Shown here: positions 1 to 8,300 of the stretch, one piece after another
How positions within the stretch are numbered: position 1 is the stretch's first letter
Layout: each line of letters starts with the position of its first letter
Source of the DNA: Arthrobacter alpinus
GTDB taxonomy: Bacteria; Actinomycetota; Actinomycetes; Actinomycetales; Micrococcaceae
Assembly (NCBI RefSeq): GCF_900105965.1
Contig: NZ_FNTV01000001.1
Coordinates: forward strand, 992,001 to 1,056,000
Direction of reading: 5' to 3'
DNA: 64,000 nucleotides
Position numbers and translations under genes: made by a program
The notes under the pieces: model-generated
Database searches by the model: none
The model's input: the letters and a program-made list of their open reading frames with translations, nothing else
What the model was told of the DNA's origin: nothing

Positions 1-1143
1 GGATTTCGCAGCTACCTCAAAGACCGGTTCAGCCGTTGTTCGCATGGGGCGAAGACTCGTGGTGGGTTCCCCGGACAGGACAATTTCACGAGTCTCGGTG
101 CTGACGTCGGAGACGCTGTCCAGCTCAGGCTCATCCTCTTCCAGGCGGGGAGCCAACTTCAGGAAGGGGATGGAACGCAAGCGTTCCCTGGGGGCCTCCG
201 CCTCGACGTCCTCAACCGGTTGCTCAGCGGTTTCGGTTTCCGCGGTAGCCCCATAAAGAGCCTCGTCCCGTGGGTGTGCCCCCGGTACATGCGTGCCAAG
301 CATCGCGGCGAGTTCGTCGTCGCCGTCTTCGTTAAGGCCAAGGCGGACGCCGCGGCGTGAACGCAACATGTCCAGCAGGCCTCCCTGGGCTGGGTAGGCC
401 TCGTCCGTTTCGGTTGTGGCCGCTGCTTCTTCGGCTTCGCCTTCGGCAACCTCTGCCTCAACATCAAAGGGCTTGTCCATGACGGCGCTCAGTCGGCGTT
501 CCGGAACCGGGCTGTCCAGCGGCTCGAGCTCACTAAGCTGCTGAGCCCAACGGTTGGCGTTATGCAGGGCCTTGCGGCTTGCATGGAAGCGCCACAGAGC
601 CGGAGCCGGTTCGCCAATGCTGCTTGCGGCCCGTTCCGTGCCCGGGTCAAAGTCGGCGCTGATGGACCAGGCGCCAGCGCTGTCACGCCACGCGTCCCAG
701 CGCAACGTTTTCGGATCGATCCCGAACGCGGCGAGGCGGTGCCTGACCATCTCGTCCAGGGATGCCGGAGCGTCGCCAAAGGCGGACTTGTAGCCATCAT
801 TATGCGGGGCCGGGGTGGCAACCTCGACGGCGCGGGCCTGGCTCGCGATGTATTCGCGTTCTGCCAGGACAGGTCCCTCATAGCGGCGGACCTGCTCCAG
901 CGAGAGTCCGGATTCCTCGGCCACGTCAGCGGCACTGGATCCTCCCCGGATCATGCTCTGAATTTCCCGGGGTGTCATCCGGGTGCCTGAAGATTGAGCC
1001 ACGCGTGAAGAGCGGTGGGCTGACTTGCCCACCGCTGTACGCAGCGCCTCGTCCAAGGGGAGAAGATAGATGTCCCCATCGGGACCACTAAGAAGCAGAT
1101 TTCTGCCGTCATCGTGGACACCCACCAGCCGCAGATCAGCCAT
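1..1143 (-). CDS. sepH: Septation protein SepH (DUF3071), C-terminus cut by window edge
   Basis: The minus-strand frame opens at an ATG at 1141-1143 and stays open to base 1, giving at least 381 codons without a stop. The N-terminus (MADLRLVGVHDDGRNLLLSGPD) and the following TPREIQSMIRGG helix-turn-helix segment are typical of SepH/DUF3071, the actinobacterial FtsZ-regulating protein that promotes Z-ring assembly at the septum. The N-terminal domain of about 170 residues is followed by an acidic, low-complexity region (many E, A, T), the usual flexible C-terminal half. Family members are about 350-450 residues, so most of the gene is here. It is divergent from the DUF4193 gene, with a 255-bp shared upstream region. 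Family recognised from memory of the motif. Confidence 0.85.
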   Translation of the reverse strand, partial: MADLRLVGVHDDGRNLLLSGPDGDIYLLPLDEALRTAVGKSAHRSSRVAQSSGTRMTPREIQSMIRGGSSAADVAEESGLSLEQVRRYEGPVLAEREYIASQARAVEVATPAPHNDGYKSAFGDAPASLDEMVRHRLAAFGIDPKTLRWDAWRDSAGAWSISADFDPGTERAASSIGEPAPALWRFHASRKALHNANRWAQQLSELEPLDSPVPERRLSAVMDKPFDVEAEVAEGEAEEAAATTETDEAYPAQGGLLDMLRSRRGVRLGLNEDGDDELAAMLGTHVPGAHPRDEALYGATAETETAEQPVEDVEAEAPRERLRSIPFLKLAPRLEEDEPELDSVSDVSTETREIVLSGEPTTSLRPMRTTAEPVFEVAAKS

Positions 1144-1398
1144 GCCGTCCTCCCAAAAAGTCTTTTAGTTCACTTCGAAACTTTGCCACCGATGTGCATA
1201 ATTTCCTACTACCCGTGCAGGCGTGGCGTGAGAAGCCTTGAAGAATATGCCTCGCAGCACTCCAGATCGTGCCGGTACAGCTTAAGCCTGCTGCGAACGC
1301 GGGGTTCGTGCTGGCTGCCAAGAGACGCTTTCAGGTCTAGGGTATTTGCAGTATTTATTGTCCGCCACGGGTGGGCGGCTACTTTAAGGATAAGAACC
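1144..1398. promoter_or_regulatory. Divergent intergenic region between sepH and DUF4193 gene
   Basis: These 255 bp separate two divergent genes and must hold both promoters. I see an AT-richer stretch near 1340-1360 and a short GC hairpin (arms near 1362-1379), but no unambiguous -35/-10 pair. An AAGGA ribosome binding site lies just before the DUF4193 start. No RNA gene or further ORF is convincing here. Confidence 0.5.
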
Positions 1399-1704
1399 AT
1401 GACTACCGGCTTCCACCGGCCACGCGCATCCCGTCGGCAGACCGGGCCTGCGGCGGCAAACAACGCTCACGGAACGGTGCCGAACAAAGCGGCGCTGAAC
1501 GCTGTGATTGATGTGGCAGATACCGAACTCGCAGAGTCCTATGAACTTCCTGGTGGAGAGCTGCCGCCGGACGAGCTGGCACTGGAAATTTTGGCAGAAC
1601 AGCTCGATGAATTTACCTGCAGTTCCTGCTTCCTTGTGCGGCACCGTTCACAGCTGGCCCGCGAGAAAAACGGGCTCAAATTCTGCAAGGATTGCGAAGG
1701 CTGA
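1399..1704 (+). CDS. DUF4193 zinc-ribbon-like protein
   Basis: 101 residues. The C-terminal half has the family signature ESYELPGGELP followed by DEFTCSSCFLVRHRSQLA and CKDC, matching the actinobacterial DUF4193 family (M. tuberculosis Rv2699c). The two CxxC pairs can bind one zinc ion; molecular function is unknown. The ATG at 1399 is chosen because AAGGA sits 8 bases upstream and the upstream frame has no family-like sequence. It ends four bases before the convergent DUF3093 gene, the same neighbour as in mycobacteria. The N-terminal ~30 residues are basic and variable. Confidence 0.85.
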   Translation: MTTGFHRPRASRRQTGPAAANNAHGTVPNKAALNAVIDVADTELAESYELPGGELPPDELALEILAEQLDEFTCSSCFLVRHRSQLAREKNGLKFCKDCEG

Positions 1705-1708
1705 TGCT

Positions 1709-2206
1709 CTAGTCCTGATCGGGCTGAGCTTTTGTTGCCCCGCCCAGGGCTGCTGCCAGGTACTCGGGGTTGCGGGAGGACGTCAACCAGTACGGTGTAC
1801 GGTCGGCCGGATCTGTAATCTCGATCTTCACAACGGGCTTGATCCAGCCGCGAATGCACAGGTACGCCAAGCCGTTCAGCAGCCGGCCGCGCTGTTCGAA
1901 CGCCGCTTCACCGGTGTAGATGCTCACCTCGCCCACATATTGGCGCTCAATCTGGGCGCGGCCCACCCGGAGGGTATCGGCGGTGACCGAGATGGTGGGG
2001 GTGGTGGTTATCAGCATGGTCGAGAGCCCGATCAGCATAACGAAGAACGCAATAAAGCCGGCCGTGGGGCTAATGGGGATGAAAATCAGGATCGACGCCG
2101 CTGATAGTCCGACGACAATCACCCAGCCCCAAAAATTAGGCCACAGCTTCTCGGTGTAGTTTGCCGTTGAAGGGGATGTGGCGTTCTGCGGAGAGTGTGA
2201 AGACAT
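1709..2206 (-). CDS. DUF3093 family membrane protein
   Basis: 165 residues. Two hydrophobic helices near residues 24-60 (WGWVIVVGLSAASILIF and IAFFVMLIGLSTMLI) are followed by a soluble C-terminal domain of about 100 residues containing the RGWIKPVVKIEITDPADRTPYW stretch typical of DUF3093 (Rv2698 family). The frame is open to 2686, but the start is placed at the ATG at 2204-2206 because this gives the family N-terminus and avoids overlap with the divergent dut gene. Function unknown; it probably sits in the cytoplasmic membrane. Confidence 0.8.
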   Translation of the reverse strand: MSSHSPQNATSPSTANYTEKLWPNFWGWVIVVGLSAASILIFIPISPTAGFIAFFVMLIGLSTMLITTTPTISVTADTLRVGRAQIERQYVGEVSIYTGEAAFEQRGRLLNGLAYLCIRGWIKPVVKIEITDPADRTPYWLTSSRNPEYLAAALGGATKAQPDQD

Positions 2207-2347
2207 GGGACTAGCTTTCCACCTTTTCACGAGTATTACACTTTGAGCCGAGCGGGCCGTCCGCGCCACATGGGGTGCCGGATCACGATAGAGTTGGCTG
2301 TTGTGACCCATGAGACTTTCCCAGCAGACCCCGTACACGCAGACCAA

Positions 2348-2836
2348 ATGACGAACGGCCAGGAGCGCCAGGAGCAAGGCCGCCCAACCCTCAGCGTGCA
2401 ATTGCGCATGCTCGACGACGGGATCGCGCCTCCCAGCTACGCTCACCCGGGCGATGCCGGGGCAGACCTGCGCACGCGCATCGACGTTGTTCTGGCGCCG
2501 GGAGAACGCGCGCTGGTGCCCACCGGTGTCAGCATCGCACTTCCCTTTGGCTTTGTGGCCCTGATCCACCCCCGCTCCGGCCTGGCCACCAAGTCCGGCC
2601 TGACCATCGTCAACAGCCCCGGTACGGTTGACGCCGGCTATCGCGGCGAGTTGTCCGTGACGCTGTTGAACACCGATTCCCACCATTCCATCTCCTTGTC
2701 ACGGGGCGATAGAATTGCGCAAATGGTGATCCAGCGGGTGGAAACGGCAGAATTCATTGCTGTGGACGAGTTGCCGGATTCGGTCCGCGGCACCGGTGGA
2801 TTCGGATCCACCGGCGGTTTCACGCCGTCGGCCTGA
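2348..2836 (+). CDS. dut: Deoxyuridine 5'-triphosphate nucleotidohydrolase (dUTPase)
   Basis: 162 residues from the ATG at 2348. It hydrolyses dUTP to dUMP and pyrophosphate, keeping uracil out of DNA and feeding dTMP synthesis. All five trimeric dUTPase motifs are visible in order: GDAGADL, PRSGLA, GTVDAGYRGEL (with the catalytic Asp), RGDRIAQMVIQ and the C-terminal RGTGGFGSTG arm that closes over the active site. The frame is open upstream to about 2243 and a GTG at 2303 is an alternative start. The next gene is the DUF3710 protein, as in M. tuberculosis Rv2697c-Rv2696c. Confidence 0.93.
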   Translation: MTNGQERQEQGRPTLSVQLRMLDDGIAPPSYAHPGDAGADLRTRIDVVLAPGERALVPTGVSIALPFGFVALIHPRSGLATKSGLTIVNSPGTVDAGYRGELSVTLLNTDSHHSISLSRGDRIAQMVIQRVETAEFIAVDELPDSVRGTGGFGSTGGFTPSA

Positions 2837-2929
2837 GGCTCCAGCTTCACAAGGTGCCGCAGGTGGCGCCCACGTCTTGACTGCTTCATCATTTACTTCA
2901 ACAAAAAACTTCAAGGAGTCTTTAATCCC

Positions 2930-3706
2930 ATGGCTTTTGGGTTCGGTAAGAAAAAGAAGAACAGCGTCAACGATTCCGAGGATATCCAGACTGAATCTGG
3001 TGCCCCGGAAGGGAATGCGAATCAGGCGGCGTCCTTGAGCCTGCCTCCCAACCCCGCGGACACCGCCTATGAGCGCAGCGTCCACGGTCCCTTGGACGAA
3101 TCGGAAGTTCCCGCCACGGACGGCTATGTGGATCTGGGTGCGCTGCTCGTCACGCCCCGTGAAGGCCTCTCGCTGCGTCTTGAAGTTGAAGAGAGCACCT
3201 CACGGGTTATTGCCGTGACCCTGGACCTCAATGGTTCGAGCTTGCAGTTGCAGGCTTTCGCCGCCTCCCGCTCTGAGAAGCTGTGGCGCGATATCCGCGA
3301 GCAGATTGGCCTTTCCGTGGGTTCACAGGGTGGCGAGATTGAGATTCTCGATGGCACCTTTGGCAAGGAAGTTTTGGCCAAGGTCCCGGCTCAAGCCTCC
3401 GACGGCAGCAAGGGATTCCGCGTTGCCCGCTTCATTGGCGTTGACGGTCCGCGTTGGTTCCTCCGTGGCGTCCTGGGCGGCACCGCCGCAGTTGACAGTG
3501 ACGCCGCAAAGGACCTGGAGGACCTGTTCCGGGGCGTTGTGGTGGTGCGCGGCGAAACACCGCTGCCCCCGCGTGACCTGTTGCTGCTGCGCCTGCCCAA
3601 GGACGCCGTCGCAGGGCCACAGGGACAGGTGGCTGCCGACCACGCAACCCCCGCACAGGGTGGCGAGCCGTTCCGTCGCGGACCTGAAATCACGGCGATC
3701 GGCTAA
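2930..3706 (+). CDS. DUF3710 domain-containing protein
   Basis: 258 residues. The N-terminus (MAFGFGKKKK) is basic and followed by a short acidic, disordered stretch; the body from about residue 55 has the DUF3710 pattern (YVDLGALLVTPREGLSLRLEVEE, then EKLWRDIREQI and DGPRWFLRGVLGG). Function unknown. The family is confined to Actinobacteria and is almost always next to dut and an OB-fold gene, which is the case here. The start is preceded by AAGGAG at about 2911. The gap to dut is 93 bp. Confidence 0.85.
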   Translation: MAFGFGKKKKNSVNDSEDIQTESGAPEGNANQAASLSLPPNPADTAYERSVHGPLDESEVPATDGYVDLGALLVTPREGLSLRLEVEESTSRVIAVTLDLNGSSLQLQAFAASRSEKLWRDIREQIGLSVGSQGGEIEILDGTFGKEVLAKVPAQASDGSKGFRVARFIGVDGPRWFLRGVLGGTAAVDSDAAKDLEDLFRGVVVVRGETPLPPRDLLLLRLPKDAVAGPQGQVAADHATPAQGGEPFRRGPEITAIG

Positions 3707-3717
3707 CTTTGGCGCCC

Positions 3718-4047
3718 ATGCACCAAGGTGACTGGCCCGAACCCGTTGCCATTAGTGACCTGCCACGGCGTGGCCGGGCTATTTGCACGGGAGTCATTGA
3801 CGCCGTCACGATCCTGCCGGCGTCGATCGCCCCGGCTTACACGGTCATCATGACCGACAGGGAATTTCACCGTGTCGCCAACGATGGCGGCAGTCACCGC
3901 CTACGCCTGGTCTGGATTGGCCGACGCCGGATGCCCGGTATTATTGCCGGCACCCGATTGCGTGTTGAGGGGATGGTCTCGCTCCGCGATGGCCTGCCCA
4001 CAATGTACAACCCACGCTACGAAATCATTGGAATTCAGGAGAGCTAG
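3718..4047 (+). CDS. OB-fold nucleic acid-binding domain protein
   Basis: 109 residues from the ATG at 3718; a TTG at 3709 is an in-frame alternative. The sequence (AICTGVIDAVTILPAS, then RLRLVWIGRRRMPGIIAGTRLRVEGMV and the end PRYEII) matches the small OB-fold proteins of the Rv2694c type found between DUF3710 and DUF3159 genes. OB folds usually bind single-stranded nucleic acid, but no substrate is known here. It follows the DUF3710 stop by 11 bases and abuts the DUF3159 gene, so the three are probably co-transcribed. Confidence 0.8.
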   Translation: MHQGDWPEPVAISDLPRRGRAICTGVIDAVTILPASIAPAYTVIMTDREFHRVANDGGSHRLRLVWIGRRRMPGIIAGTRLRVEGMVSLRDGLPTMYNPRYEIIGIQES

Positions 4048-4818
4048 TTGAGTCAGCAGAGCCCCGAGGAAACCTCGCCCAGCGATGAGGCCAGCAATTC
4101 CAGCGGCGACGGCGCATCTGTGCCGCCCGAACGCCCAATTGCCGAGGGGCAGCCGGCCGGAGCCTTTGCCGGGATCGCCCAGGAAATGGCCGCCAAAAAT
4201 CCACTGGTCCGCAAGGACAATGGGCATATTGACCTATTGGCCGCTGCCGGGGGAGTCAGGGGAATCGCCGAGAGCATTCTGCCTGGCCTGGTCTTCCTCG
4301 TAGCGTTCACCGTGACCCGAGACCTGACCACCGCCCTGGTCGGTTCCGTTGCCATGGCAGCGGTATTTCTCGTTGCCCGACTGATCCAGCGGACACCCTT
4401 GACGCAGGCCCTGGCCGGTATTGTCGGCGTCGCACTTTCAGCGTTTCTGGCCATGAAAACCGGCAAAGCCGAGAACTACTATCTGGTGGGTTTTTACACC
4501 AACGCCGGATACATTGCGGCCCTGGTAGTTTCCATTGCCGTGCGCTGGCCTGTTTTGGGACTGTTGTTTGGCTATGCCCGAAACGAAGGACTGCGCTGGC
4601 GCGGCGAACCCGAGCGGTTGCGTGCCTACCGTGCCGCCACCTGGATTTTGGTGGGGGTCATGGCGGCCCGGCTCGTGGTTCAGCTGCCGCTGTACCTGAC
4701 TGAACACGTCGATGCGCTCGGCGCCATGCGGCTGATCATGGGTGTGCCGCTGTACGCGTTTGGGCTTTGGATCGCCTGGCTCATCAGCAGGCCCGTTGGC
4801 CAAGCCAAGGACTCTTAG
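4048..4818 (+). CDS. DUF3159 family integral membrane protein
   Basis: 256 residues, TTG start supported by a GGAG site about 7 bases upstream; it begins directly after the stop of the OB-fold gene. The first ~70 residues are polar and low-complexity, then come about five to six hydrophobic helices between residues 75 and 245 (ILPGLVFLVAF, LVGSVAMAAVFLVA, IVGVALSAFLAM and others). The arrangement matches DUF3159 membrane proteins of Actinobacteria. Function unknown. A strong bidirectional terminator follows. Confidence 0.8.
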   Translation: MSQQSPEETSPSDEASNSSGDGASVPPERPIAEGQPAGAFAGIAQEMAAKNPLVRKDNGHIDLLAAAGGVRGIAESILPGLVFLVAFTVTRDLTTALVGSVAMAAVFLVARLIQRTPLTQALAGIVGVALSAFLAMKTGKAENYYLVGFYTNAGYIAALVVSIAVRWPVLGLLFGYARNEGLRWRGEPERLRAYRAATWILVGVMAARLVVQLPLYLTEHVDALGAMRLIMGVPLYAFGLWIAWLISRPVGQAKDS

Positions 4819-4824
4819 CAAAGT

Positions 4825-4867
4825 GAAGGGCCTGGTTAGTCGAGAATCTCGACCAACCAGGCCCTTC
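4825..4867. terminator. Bidirectional terminator between DUF3159 gene and ceoC
   Basis: A 21-base arm at 4825-4845 (GAAGGGCCTGG...CGAGA) pairs with 4847-4867 (TCTCG...CCAGGCCCTTC) around a one-base centre, with one mismatch. It lies between convergent genes and can stop transcription from both sides. Confidence 0.85.
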
Positions 4868-4887
4868 GTATATCCAAGCTGGGTGGG

Positions 4888-5547
4888 CTACTGGGTTGAG
4901 AGCAGGGCACGCAGATCGTTTTCCGCGGCGATGGTGGTGACGAAGAACAGTTCATCGCCGCCCTCCACAACATCGTCGGGGCTGGGAGTGATGGGGGCTT
5001 CATCGCGCAGAATGGCCACCAGTGTTGAATCCTGCGGCCACTCGATCGCACCCACTGTCTGCCCAATGATGTGAGATTCAGAAGGAACCGTGAACTCCAC
5101 GAGCGACGCCACACCTGCCTGAAGCGTCAGAAGACGGACCAGGTCACCAATCTCCACCGCCTCCTCCACAAGTGCCGTCATGAGCCGCGGGGTGCTCACG
5201 GCCACGTCAACACCCCAGGAATCGTCAAACATCCAATCGTTCTTGGGGTTGTTGACCCGGCCCACGGTGCGCCCCACCCCAAATTCAGATTTAGCCAGAA
5301 GGGAGACCACAAGGTTGACCTTGTCATCTCCCGTTGCTGAAACCACCACATCGGCGTTTTCAAGCTTGGCCTCCCGCAGCGTGGTGATCTCGCAGGCGTC
5401 GCCCACCAGCCACCTGGCACCCCGCAGCCCGCTCTTGCCGATGACCTCAGGCTTGGGGTCAATCAGCAAGGTGTCGTGGCCGTTGGAGAGAAGTTCCTTG
5501 GCAATGGAACAGCCAACGCTGCCCGCACCAACAATGACGACCAACAT
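4888..5547 (-). CDS. ceoC: RCK/TrkA-family potassium regulatory protein CeoC
   Basis: 219 residues. N-terminal RCK Rossmann fold (VIVGAGSVGCSIAKELLSNGHD, acidic residue ending strand 2 at LLIDPKP) and C-terminal TrkA_C domain from about residue 140. These cytosolic proteins bind NAD(H) or nucleotides and gate potassium transporters. The gene lies 2 bases after ceoB, so the pair is translationally linked, as in M. tuberculosis Rv2691-Rv2692. No TrkH/TrkG channel subunit is in the window; the nearest transporter is the KimA-like permease on the other side of ceoB. Confidence 0.88.
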   Translation of the reverse strand: MLVVIVGAGSVGCSIAKELLSNGHDTLLIDPKPEVIGKSGLRGARWLVGDACEITTLREAKLENADVVVSATGDDKVNLVVSLLAKSEFGVGRTVGRVNNPKNDWMFDDSWGVDVAVSTPRLMTALVEEAVEIGDLVRLLTLQAGVASLVEFTVPSESHIIGQTVGAIEWPQDSTLVAILRDEAPITPSPDDVVEGGDELFFVTTIAAENDLRALLSTQ

Positions 5548-5549
5548 GG

Positions 5550-6221
5550 TTAGGACTCCTTCGCTGGCGGCGTGGACAAAATATGCATGACATCGGCCGA
5601 TTGGGTGCCAACCACCATGGCGTGGACGGTATCGCCTTGTTGGTAGCTCGTGTCCGGACCGGGAAGCATCCCTTCACCAAACCGGGTCAGATAGGCGACG
5701 CGGACCTGGGCGGCGTTTTCAATATCAAGAACGTGCCGACCAATCCAGCCCGGGTGCAACGAGAGTTCGGTCAGGATCAAGCGGCCTGAAGGTTCCCGGA
5801 AGTCGCCCTTGATGGCCGATTCCGGAAGGATCCGGCGCAACACCTGATCGGCGCTCCACCGCACGGCAGCCACCGTGGGGATGCCCAGGCGCTGGTAGAT
5901 CTCCGCACGGCCAGGATCGTAAATGCGGGCCACGACGTGCTCAACATGGAAGGTCTCGCGGGCTACGCGGGTGGCCAAAATGTTGGAGTTGTCGCCGCTG
6001 GAAACGGCTGCAAAAGCGTAGGCATTTTCAATGTCTGCCTGCTTGAGTGTGTCCTGGTCAAATCCAACGCCCGTCACCTTGCGCCCGGTGAATCCAGTCC
6101 GCAGGCGGCGAAAGGCGCGTTCGTCCTGATCGATGATGGCCACCGAATGGCCGGAATCCTCCAAGGCGTGGGCCAAGGTGGCGCCTACGCGTCCGCAACC
6201 CATGATCACGAAATGTGCCAC
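5550..6221 (-). CDS. ceoB: RCK/TrkA-family potassium regulatory protein CeoB
   Basis: 223 residues from a GTG at 6219-6221, chosen because AAGGAG lies 7 bases upstream and the product begins at the Rossmann strand (VAHFVIMGCGRVGATLAHALE). The NAD-binding GxGxxG motif is followed by AIIDQDE and later the RIYDPGRAEIYQRLGIPTVAAV segment, then a TrkA_C domain. Divergent from the KimA-like gene with a 103-bp intergenic region. Known family role is ligand-dependent control of potassium uptake; partner inferred from context. Confidence 0.88.
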   Translation of the reverse strand: MAHFVIMGCGRVGATLAHALEDSGHSVAIIDQDERAFRRLRTGFTGRKVTGVGFDQDTLKQADIENAYAFAAVSSGDNSNILATRVARETFHVEHVVARIYDPGRAEIYQRLGIPTVAAVRWSADQVLRRILPESAIKGDFREPSGRLILTELSLHPGWIGRHVLDIENAAQVRVAYLTRFGEGMLPGPDTSYQQGDTVHAMVVGTQSADVMHILSTPPAKES

Positions 6222-6324
6222 TGATGCTCCTTGTTGTTTCGGTACCCTCGTTGTATCACTACATTCTCGCATCAGTTCATGCTGGCGCAGACCCACGGGG
6301 CAAGGTGGTGCTAGCGTTACCCGC

Positions 6325-8295
6325 GTGCTGAACTTCTTCAACGCGTTTAAGCGGATCCTTGTGGGGCGTCCCTACCGCAACGACAAACTTGCCCACACGC
6401 TGCTGCCTAAACGCATCGCCTTGCCCGTCTTCGCCTCGGACGCGCTGTCATCGGTGGCTTACGCCCCGGATGAAATCCTGCTCACCCTGGCCTTGGCCGG
6501 CGTGGCGGCGGTGTCACTGTCACCATGGGTGGGCTTGGCCGTCATGGTGGTCCTGCTGACTGTTGTGGCCTCATACCGGCAGAACGTGCACGCCTATCCC
6601 TCAGGTGGCGGTGACTACGAGATCGCCACCGTCAATCTTGGCAAGCGTTCGGGACTCACCGTGGCTTCGGCGCTCCTGGTTGACTATGTGCTGACCGTGG
6701 CCGTGTCCATGTCCTCCGCGGCGAACTACCTGGCCACGGCGGTGCCCGGCTGGCACGGCACCCAGGCCTTGATCGCCGTCGTAGGTGTCATCATCCTGGC
6801 CCTGGTCAATCTGCGCGGGGTGCGCGAGGCAGGCAGTGTTTTCGCCGTCCCCACCTACATTTTTATGTTCTGCATCTTCTCCATGACGGCAGCGGGCCTG
6901 TTCCAAGCCCTGACGGGATCCCTGGGCAAGGCGCCGTCGGCCGAGTTTGAGATTGTGCCCGAAGCTGCCTTCAACCAGGGACTTGTTGGCCTGGCTGGCG
7001 CGTTCCTGCTGCTGCGTGCCTTCTCCTCGGGCGCCGCAGCCCTGACAGGTGTTGAGGCCATCAGCAACGGTGTACCGAACTTCCGCAAGCCCAAGAGTAA
7101 AAATGCGGCCACAACGCTGCTGCTACTCGGAGCCATCGCTGCCGGCATGATGGCCAGCATTTTGTTCCTTGCCAATGCCACAGACGTTCACATCGTGGCG
7201 GACCCCCACACCGAGTTCTTGTTGAACGGCGTGGCGCTGCCCGAAGACTATGTGCAGAACCCGTCGATCAGCCAGATCGCGTCCACTATTTTTGGTGCCG
7301 GGTCCATCCCGTTCTTCATCATTGTTGCCGCAACGGGCGCCATTCTGGTTTTTGCCTCCAACACGGCCTTCAACGGTTTCCCGGTCTTGGCCTCCATCTT
7401 GGCCAAGGACGGCTACCTGCCCCGCCAGCTGCGTACCCGCGGCGACCGTCTGGCCTACAGCAATGGCGTACTGCTGCTGGCAGCAGGCGCCCTGGTGCTC
7501 ATCATTTCCTTCAATGCTGATGTCACCCGGTTGATCCAGCTCTACATTGTGGGCGTTTTCATCTCCTTCACGGCCAGCCAGCTGGGCATGATCCGGCACT
7601 GGGGCCGGGAGCTGCTCAAGGTCAAAGACAAATCCGTGCGGTTCAAAATGATGCGCTCCCGGGTCATCAACTCCATCGGATTCTGCATGACCTTGACAGT
7701 CCTGCTCATTGTTTTGGTCACGAAATTTGAACAGGGCGCCTGGATTGCCCTGCTTGCCATGGCGGTCTTGTTTGTCATCATGTGGAGCATCCGCGCCCAC
7801 TATGACAACGTCGCCAAGGAGTTGGCGGTCGAAACGGACTCGGCCATCAAGGCCCTTCCCGCCCGCATTCACGCGGTGATCTTGGTCTCGCACGTACGCA
7901 AGCCAGTCATGCGCGCAATAGCGTTCGCACGGGCGTCCCGGCCGTCAACACTGGAGGCAATCACCGTTGATTTGGACCCGGCAGAGACCGAAGCGACCAT
8001 CGCGGATTGGGAGAGGCTGGCCATCCCGGTACCGTTGACTGTGTTGGCGAGTCCCTACCGGGAAACGCTGACGCCGCTGATCAGCCACGTTAAGGCCATG
8101 CGCAGGGATTCCCCGCGGGACTTGATTGTGGTCTACATCCCGGAATACGTGGTGGGCAAATGGTGGGAGCAGCTGGTGCACAACCAGACGGCCCTGCGCA
8201 TTAAGACGCGGTTGCATTTTGAACCAGGAGTAGTGGTTGCCAGCGTGCCTTGGCAGCTGAAATCCTCCACTGACGCGAAGAAATATCAGGAATAG
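6325..8295 (+). CDS. KimA-like APC-superfamily potassium/amino acid permease
   Basis: 656 residues from a GTG at 6325. It has about 12 hydrophobic helices and then a cytosolic C-terminal domain of about 140 residues. Motifs are shared with B. subtilis KimA (YdaO), a high-affinity proton-coupled potassium importer inhibited by c-di-AMP: LSSVAYAPDEIL, YPSGGGDYE, LLVDYVLTVAVS, SGAAALTGVEAISNGVPNF, and the C-terminal WWEQLVHNQTAL with a closing VASVPW strand. In actinobacterial annotation such genes are usually called amino acid permease (Rv2690c type). The placement opposite ceoB supports a potassium role. The start is uncertain, because the frame is open upstream to 6133 over ceoB. Confidence 0.82.
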   Translation: MLNFFNAFKRILVGRPYRNDKLAHTLLPKRIALPVFASDALSSVAYAPDEILLTLALAGVAAVSLSPWVGLAVMVVLLTVVASYRQNVHAYPSGGGDYEIATVNLGKRSGLTVASALLVDYVLTVAVSMSSAANYLATAVPGWHGTQALIAVVGVIILALVNLRGVREAGSVFAVPTYIFMFCIFSMTAAGLFQALTGSLGKAPSAEFEIVPEAAFNQGLVGLAGAFLLLRAFSSGAAALTGVEAISNGVPNFRKPKSKNAATTLLLLGAIAAGMMASILFLANATDVHIVADPHTEFLLNGVALPEDYVQNPSISQIASTIFGAGSIPFFIIVAATGAILVFASNTAFNGFPVLASILAKDGYLPRQLRTRGDRLAYSNGVLLLAAGALVLIISFNADVTRLIQLYIVGVFISFTASQLGMIRHWGRELLKVKDKSVRFKMMRSRVINSIGFCMTLTVLLIVLVTKFEQGAWIALLAMAVLFVIMWSIRAHYDNVAKELAVETDSAIKALPARIHAVILVSHVRKPVMRAIAFARASRPSTLEAITVDLDPAETEATIADWERLAIPVPLTVLASPYRETLTPLISHVKAMRRDSPRDLIVVYIPEYVVGKWWEQLVHNQTALRIKTRLHFEPGVVVASVPWQLKSSTDAKKYQE

Positions 8296-8300
8296 AGCCT

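Noticed and set aside
6222..6324. c-di-AMP (ydaO) riboswitch upstream of the KimA-like gene
   Set aside because: Only 103 bp between divergent genes and no sequence resembling the conserved ydaO core.
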